This document shows, piece by piece, positions 62,001-64,000 of a stretch of 64,000 nucleotides of DNA; within the stretch, counting starts at the first letter, position 1, and the number at the start of each line of letters is the position of its first letter. This DNA is from Paracyclopina nana. Its lineage: Eukaryota; Arthropoda; Copepoda; Cyclopoida; Cyclopettidae. Under the pieces are notes generated by a model. The model did no database searches and was not told where the DNA came from. It worked only from the letters and a program-made list of their open reading frames with translations. Both the position numbers and the translations under genes were made by a program. The stretch covers positions 1,810,501 to 1,874,500 of the forward strand of contig JAGUCH010000002.1 of assembly GCA_019096065.1 (NCBI GenBank), read 5' to 3'.

Positions 62001-63864
62001 TCGAGTCAGCTGATTTTTTGTTATGAGGGGAAAAATGCCTTGAGACTTGAGTGTGTGTGTGTGTGTGCAGGTGGAGCACGACAAACTGCAGAAATGAAAC
62101 AAGTTTTTCGCGCTCTATGCGAGAGTAGAGTAGAAGTGAGAGTAGAGCAGAAGCTGAGCAAAGCGAGCGCCCAAAAATGTCAGCATGCGCATTTTTCTCT
62201 TTTTTTTGCAGCCAAATGAGCTGCCAAGGCCTTGTTAACTCACGACATAAAAGTCCATTGAATAGAGGAAGAAAAAAAGCTAATTAATACGATAATTAAT
62301 TTCACTTCCTGCTTGGTACAGTGGAACTTTGTTTGCAGTGAATATTTGATTTCTTGCCATATTTAAAGCAGCTTAGGAGCAAAGTGAACGAAAGTTGAGG
62401 CAATTTGCCATCAGCATTGAAAAATGCAAATGTCAGCATCATTAAAAACTATTTATAGGCATCTTTTCATAGCTGACAATGCCCATTTATCAAATTCTCA
62501 CGTATTACACATGCATGCAAGCAAGCTTTAAAATCTGTTGGTAGGAATGCAAATTCACTTTTTTGCCCCATAAAAAATGATGGCCACACAAAAAGTAGCC
62601 TCTCTCTCTCTCTCTCTCTCGGTTTTCCATTTTCAGCTCAGCTGAGCACAACAGCAGCAGCAATGGAATGAGAAATTCATTTTCATTCTAATCACGCCCA
62701 CTAAATTGAGGCTCATGCAGATTTAAAGCTGCGGAATAACAAGTGGAAGCATTATTTGAAATGATTTACTGCAGTTTAAGCGAGAGTGACAAAAATACAA
62801 GTTGACGCAAAAATAAAATGGCAATCCAATTTCCGAGGAACCAAACTCATCTTTGCTGCTTCGGCTCCGGAAATAAATCATCAATATTTGTTATTGTGCT
62901 GTTTTTAAGGCTTGGATGAAGCTGGTAAATTAAATCAGCAGACGGACGAAAAAAAGCAACACAAAAGCAGCAAAAAAATTATCGGAAAAATCGCCGATAA
63001 GCCAATTCTAATCAATCAATTTTATCCTTTCATAAGAGCATGCAAGTCTAATTTTCAAAGCTTCCATTTGATTTCATGCACCTATTTTCACGAAGATTTT
63101 GGGGGCAGATTTTAGCTCTATACAATTCCCATTCTCCTACATTCTGTATAAGGCAGACAATAAGCATCGCGCAACCAAAAGAGAATGAGTGTTACTTGTC
63201 AATTCTAAGCTCAACGAAAATTGAAAAAATGGCTTTGGAACACTTTGCAACCATAAGGAGGGATGACTTTAAAGTAAATTATATTCAGAAAAAAACCCAA
63301 GGATGTGGGCGTGATTGCAGACACTCTCAAAATAAGCAGAAATTATTAAAAGAGCTTTGCAAATTATCAGGGTCAGCCTGTATGGATTGATTAGAAAGCT
63401 GAGATGTTTTGGCAAAAGGCATTAAAATGTCCTTGCTGGAGCAAATGCAGAAGTAAATAAGATGTTCACTCCTCTGTCCCCCATTTCAGATTAAAGGCAA
63501 AGATTTGCCAGGAGCAGTCAATGTCTTGCCTGCAGGCTTAGGAGAAGTCTTGGCCAAAAGAGAATCAAGGGAATTCAAAATGGAGGTAAGTGCTCAATCA
63601 GTGACACACTTCACTAAATCCAATTTTAAGAGCTGCACTCTCCTCCAGCTGACAATTTCATTTTCACCACTTTATAAGAGTGGAAAAGTATGCTCATGAC
63701 TGACTGGTTCTGAAATTCCTCTTTGCAGCAAAAGGGAAGCAGCATGACCTTTTCAAGTGGTGACCAACAGCAAACTTTCTCAACAAGCTCAGCTCAGCAG
63801 GAGATGAAAGCAGCTTCAGAAAGAACTTTTGCCACTTCATCATCCTCATCATCAAGCTTTGCCA
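59099..63864 (+). CDS. Partial plus-strand gene of unknown family
   Basis: Three probable exons agree in phase. 59099-59137 is MEEDQPQQLQPKP in a strong ACCATGG context, ending at a GTAAGT donor. 63490-63585 reads IKGKDLPGAVNVLPAGLGEV and then LAKRESREFKME. 63729-63864 reads QKGSSMTFSSGDQQQTFSTS followed by a Ser-rich stretch and ends in phase 1. More exons should follow beyond the window. The visible part is low-complexity and polar with no domain I recognise. The linkage of the first exon to the other two rests on phase match and strand only. If it is right, the first intron is 4.35 kb and contains the neuronal calcium sensor gene on the opposite strand. Confidence 0.45.
59138..59652. other. 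Downstream of the calcium sensor gene, no gene seen
   Basis: Should contain the 3' UTR of the calcium sensor mRNA and part of the plus-strand intron. The minus-strand frames here are hydrophobic but lack start, splice or domain support. Confidence 0.4.
59653..60780 (-). CDS. Neuronal calcium sensor family EF-hand protein
   Basis: Three exons (60616-60780, 60408-60557, 59653-59916), all phase 0, encode 192 residues, the usual NCS length. Gly2 (MGCVNGKP) is a likely myristoylation site and Cys3 could be palmitoylated, though Ser6 of the usual signal is Gly here. EF1 is degenerate (AKHPDGKIRKKEF), as in all NCS proteins. EF2 (DSNGDGHIDFRE), EF3 (DINNDGTVSQKE) and EF4 (DTNSDGRVTQEE) have complete calcium loops. 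The strings HIFRMYDSNGDGHIDFREFM and NGSPEENLKQIFRVFD are typical of an invertebrate NCS branch distinct from frequenin. NCS proteins switch membrane targets in response to calcium in neurons. The second intron (491 bp) is long for this window. Confidence 0.92.
62051..62067. repeat. (GT)8 microsatellite
   Basis: Uninterrupted GT dinucleotides upstream of the calcium sensor gene. Confidence 0.95.
62601..62620. repeat. (TC)10 microsatellite
   Basis: Ten uninterrupted TC dinucleotides. Confidence 0.95.
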
Positions 63865-64000
63865 GTAAGGCCAATTATGATAATAACCATAATTTTGAAT
63901 TTTCCCAAGCAACTCAGTTTTGCTATAAAAAGCATCTGAGAATGTACTTCTAGGCTATTTTAATCCTGAGCTGCAACAACTGAAAGCCTTTGTTAACAGT

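Larger units (their letters stand above)
60781..63489. other. Upstream of the calcium sensor gene, with microsatellites
   Basis: Contains a (GT)n run at 62051-62067, a (TC)n run at 62601-62620 and GCAGCA clusters near 61390 and 62655. It should include the calcium sensor promoter. I find no supported coding exon; the plus-strand frames at 62912-63390 lack splice consistency with the exon at 63490. Confidence 0.5.

Overview
This window is animal nuclear DNA. Genes are split by short introns, mostly 44 to 60 bp with GT-AG ends, and encode metazoan families: the start of a JNK kinase, a nuclear receptor, a Cys-loop ligand-gated channel, a neuronal calcium sensor, a fibrinogen-related protein, and CUB and PAN proteins. 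The secreted protein repertoire suggests an aquatic invertebrate, possibly a crustacean. That placement is an inference only; nothing in the sequence fixes the phylum.

Layout. 0-6.7 kb: first coding exon of JNK (minus), then RECQL helicase and an ankyrin protein head to tail (plus) with only 35 bp between stop and start. 6.7-9.8 kb: a secreted PAN-like/CUB protein (minus). 10.5-11.2 kb: an inverted array of short repeats. 11.7-16.8 kb: an intronless nuclear receptor (plus) converging on a 13-exon WD-repeat protein (minus). 17.3-28.0 kb: a secreted protein of about 1970 residues (minus) built from at least twelve copies of an eight-cysteine domain I do not recognise. A 3.8 kb foldback element lies inside one of its coding exons. 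28.4-31.1 kb: a divergently transcribed Cys-loop receptor with pentraxin-like, C-type-lectin-like and LDL-A modules. 31.3-34.1 kb: a small membrane protein (plus), then NUDT22 and a CAP protein on the minus strand, again only 36 bp apart. 34.4-36.8 kb: three MITE-like elements. 36.2-37.4 kb: a broken gene of the plant/fungal pathogen-related (SnoaL-like) family. 37.6-42.7 kb: three secreted proteins (fibrinogen-related, crystallin-like, PAN). 42.8-49.7 kb: a giant coiled-coil protein (minus). 50.3-56.3 kb: a second foldback element of 6.0 kb. 59.1-64 kb: a partial plus-strand gene whose first intron appears to contain a neuronal calcium sensor gene on the opposite strand.

Themes. Many genes encode secreted or surface proteins, and the intron phase is constant within each repeat protein (phase 1 in the PAN/CUB gene, phase 0 in the eight-cysteine gene). 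This fits growth by exon duplication. Gene ends are very compact: several AATAAA signals overlap or touch stop codons, convergent stops lie 9 to 38 bp apart, and two same-strand pairs look like operons, which would need trans-splicing. Three introns have GC-AG ends. Exon joins were deduced by reading frame, splice consensus and family alignment from memory, and no transcript data were available.
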